This document shows, piece by piece, positions 19,665 to 20,049 of a stretch of 20,049 nucleotides of DNA (position 1 is the first letter of the stretch; the number at the start of each line of letters is the position of its first letter). Made by a program: the position numbers and the translations under genes. The stretch is taken from IMG/VR virus record IMGVR_UViG_3300031696_000089, positions 1 through 20,049 of that record; one strand, written 5' to 3'. The notes beneath the pieces are model-generated. The model did no database searches and was not told the DNA's origin. It saw only the letters and a list, made by a program, of their open reading frames with translations. Origin of the DNA: a virus.

Positions 19665-20049
19665 ATGCCGAATTATTTTTCAAAACCAGATGCACTTGTC
19701 GATGCAGTTCGCGCTGTTCTTACAGGTCAACCAGTTGAAACACCAAAAAAACTTAACGAAACAAATAAAAACGATAAGTCAGATGATGGCGAAGGTCTGG
19801 ATGCAGTTCAACCAAAGGCTGTAAAAAAGAAATTTAAAGATCGCAAAGATAAAGACATTGATAACGATGGCGATACTGATAGCTCTGACGAATATCTTCA
19901 TAAACGCCGTAAAGCTGTTTCAAAAGCTAAAAAAGGTGAAGATAAAGACTCTAGCAAAGAAGACGAAGAGAACGGTAAGAAGAACAAAGTAAGCGGTAAG
20001 AAAGATAGTATCGATACTGATCCTAAGATGGATGACCAGAGGATGACAT
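19665..20049 (+). CDS. Lysine- and acid-rich head-region protein with an EF-hand/dockerin-like loop, 3' end outside the window
   Basis: The frame opens at ATG 19665 and has no stop before the window ends (128 residues seen). The first 20 residues (MPNYFSKPDALVDAVRAVLT) form a helix. The rest is highly charged and disordered, with alternating K and D/E, like T4-type prohead core proteins. Residues 64-76 contain D-I-D-N-D-G-D-T-D-S-S-D-E, with acidic side chains at positions 1, 3, 5, 7, 9 and 12 and a glycine at 6: a calcium-loop pattern like an EF-hand or dockerin repeat. Comparable DxDxDGD stretches occur in other T4-like head-region proteins. It lies under its own late promoter. A scaffold or core role is an inference. 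Confidence 0.68.
   Translation, partial: MPNYFSKPDALVDAVRAVLTGQPVETPKKLNETNKNDKSDDGEGLDAVQPKAVKKKFKDRKDKDIDNDGDTDSSDEYLHKRRKAVSKAKKGEDKDSSKEDEENGKKNKVSGKKDSIDTDPKMDDQRMT

Noticed and set aside
1-20049. tRNA genes, CRISPR arrays, insertion sequences, homing endonucleases and introns
   Set aside because: I looked for cloverleaf ends, spaced repeats, transposase motifs, and GIY-YIG or HNH motifs and saw none. gp43 and the other core genes are uninterrupted.

Overview
This window is a 20 kb piece of the genome of a T4-like (Straboviridae-related) tailed phage. Every gene I can support lies on the + strand. The DNA is AT-rich, genes are tightly packed, and many stop and start codons overlap. The identification rests on the T4 replication order: sliding clamp gp45, clamp loader gp44 and gp62, RegA, DNA polymerase gp43, UvsX recombinase and gp41 helicase. 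An hsp20 gene between regA and gene 43, and head-associated protein modules that I recall from marine phages, suggest a marine relative of the cyanophage/pelagiphage type rather than an enteric T4. That placement is an inference, and the host cannot be read from the window.

Layout: 2-724 is the 3' end of a glycosyltransferase-like gene. 792-3196 is the clamp, clamp-loader and RegA operon. 3292-4164 holds a conserved phage gene and a small winged-helix-like protein with a long leader. 4254-4827 is an insulated hsp20 unit with a late promoter. 4866-11800 carries DNA polymerase, two membrane proteins, UvsX and helicase, with small genes between them. 11752-13991 is a run of small accessory genes, including a SprT-like metalloprotein and three short membrane proteins. 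14032-20049 is a late, head-related region: a predicted PD-(D/E)XK protein, a DUF6267-like protein, a gp4-like head-completion nuclease, an 820-residue modular protein that starts with a nucleotidyltransferase domain, a staphylococcal-nuclease homologue, a small cysteine-rich protein and an acidic/basic protein that runs off the window.

Transcription signals divide these blocks. Seven sigma70-type promoters, all with a 17 bp spacer, precede the replication and accessory genes, and one more candidate lies inside a gene. T4-late-type TATAAATA boxes precede hsp20 and the three head-region units at 14032, 16559 and 19665. Two strong intrinsic terminators bracket hsp20. The simplest reading is early expression of the replisome and late expression of the head and DNA-packaging block, with hsp20 as a late gene set inside the early region.

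The most interesting material is in the late block. Two proteins begin with ten residues resembling the T4 internal-protein capsid-targeting sequence, ending in an L/I-x-E protease site. The 820-residue protein repeats the same kind of motif internally. It may be a prohead polyprotein cut into several packaged pieces.
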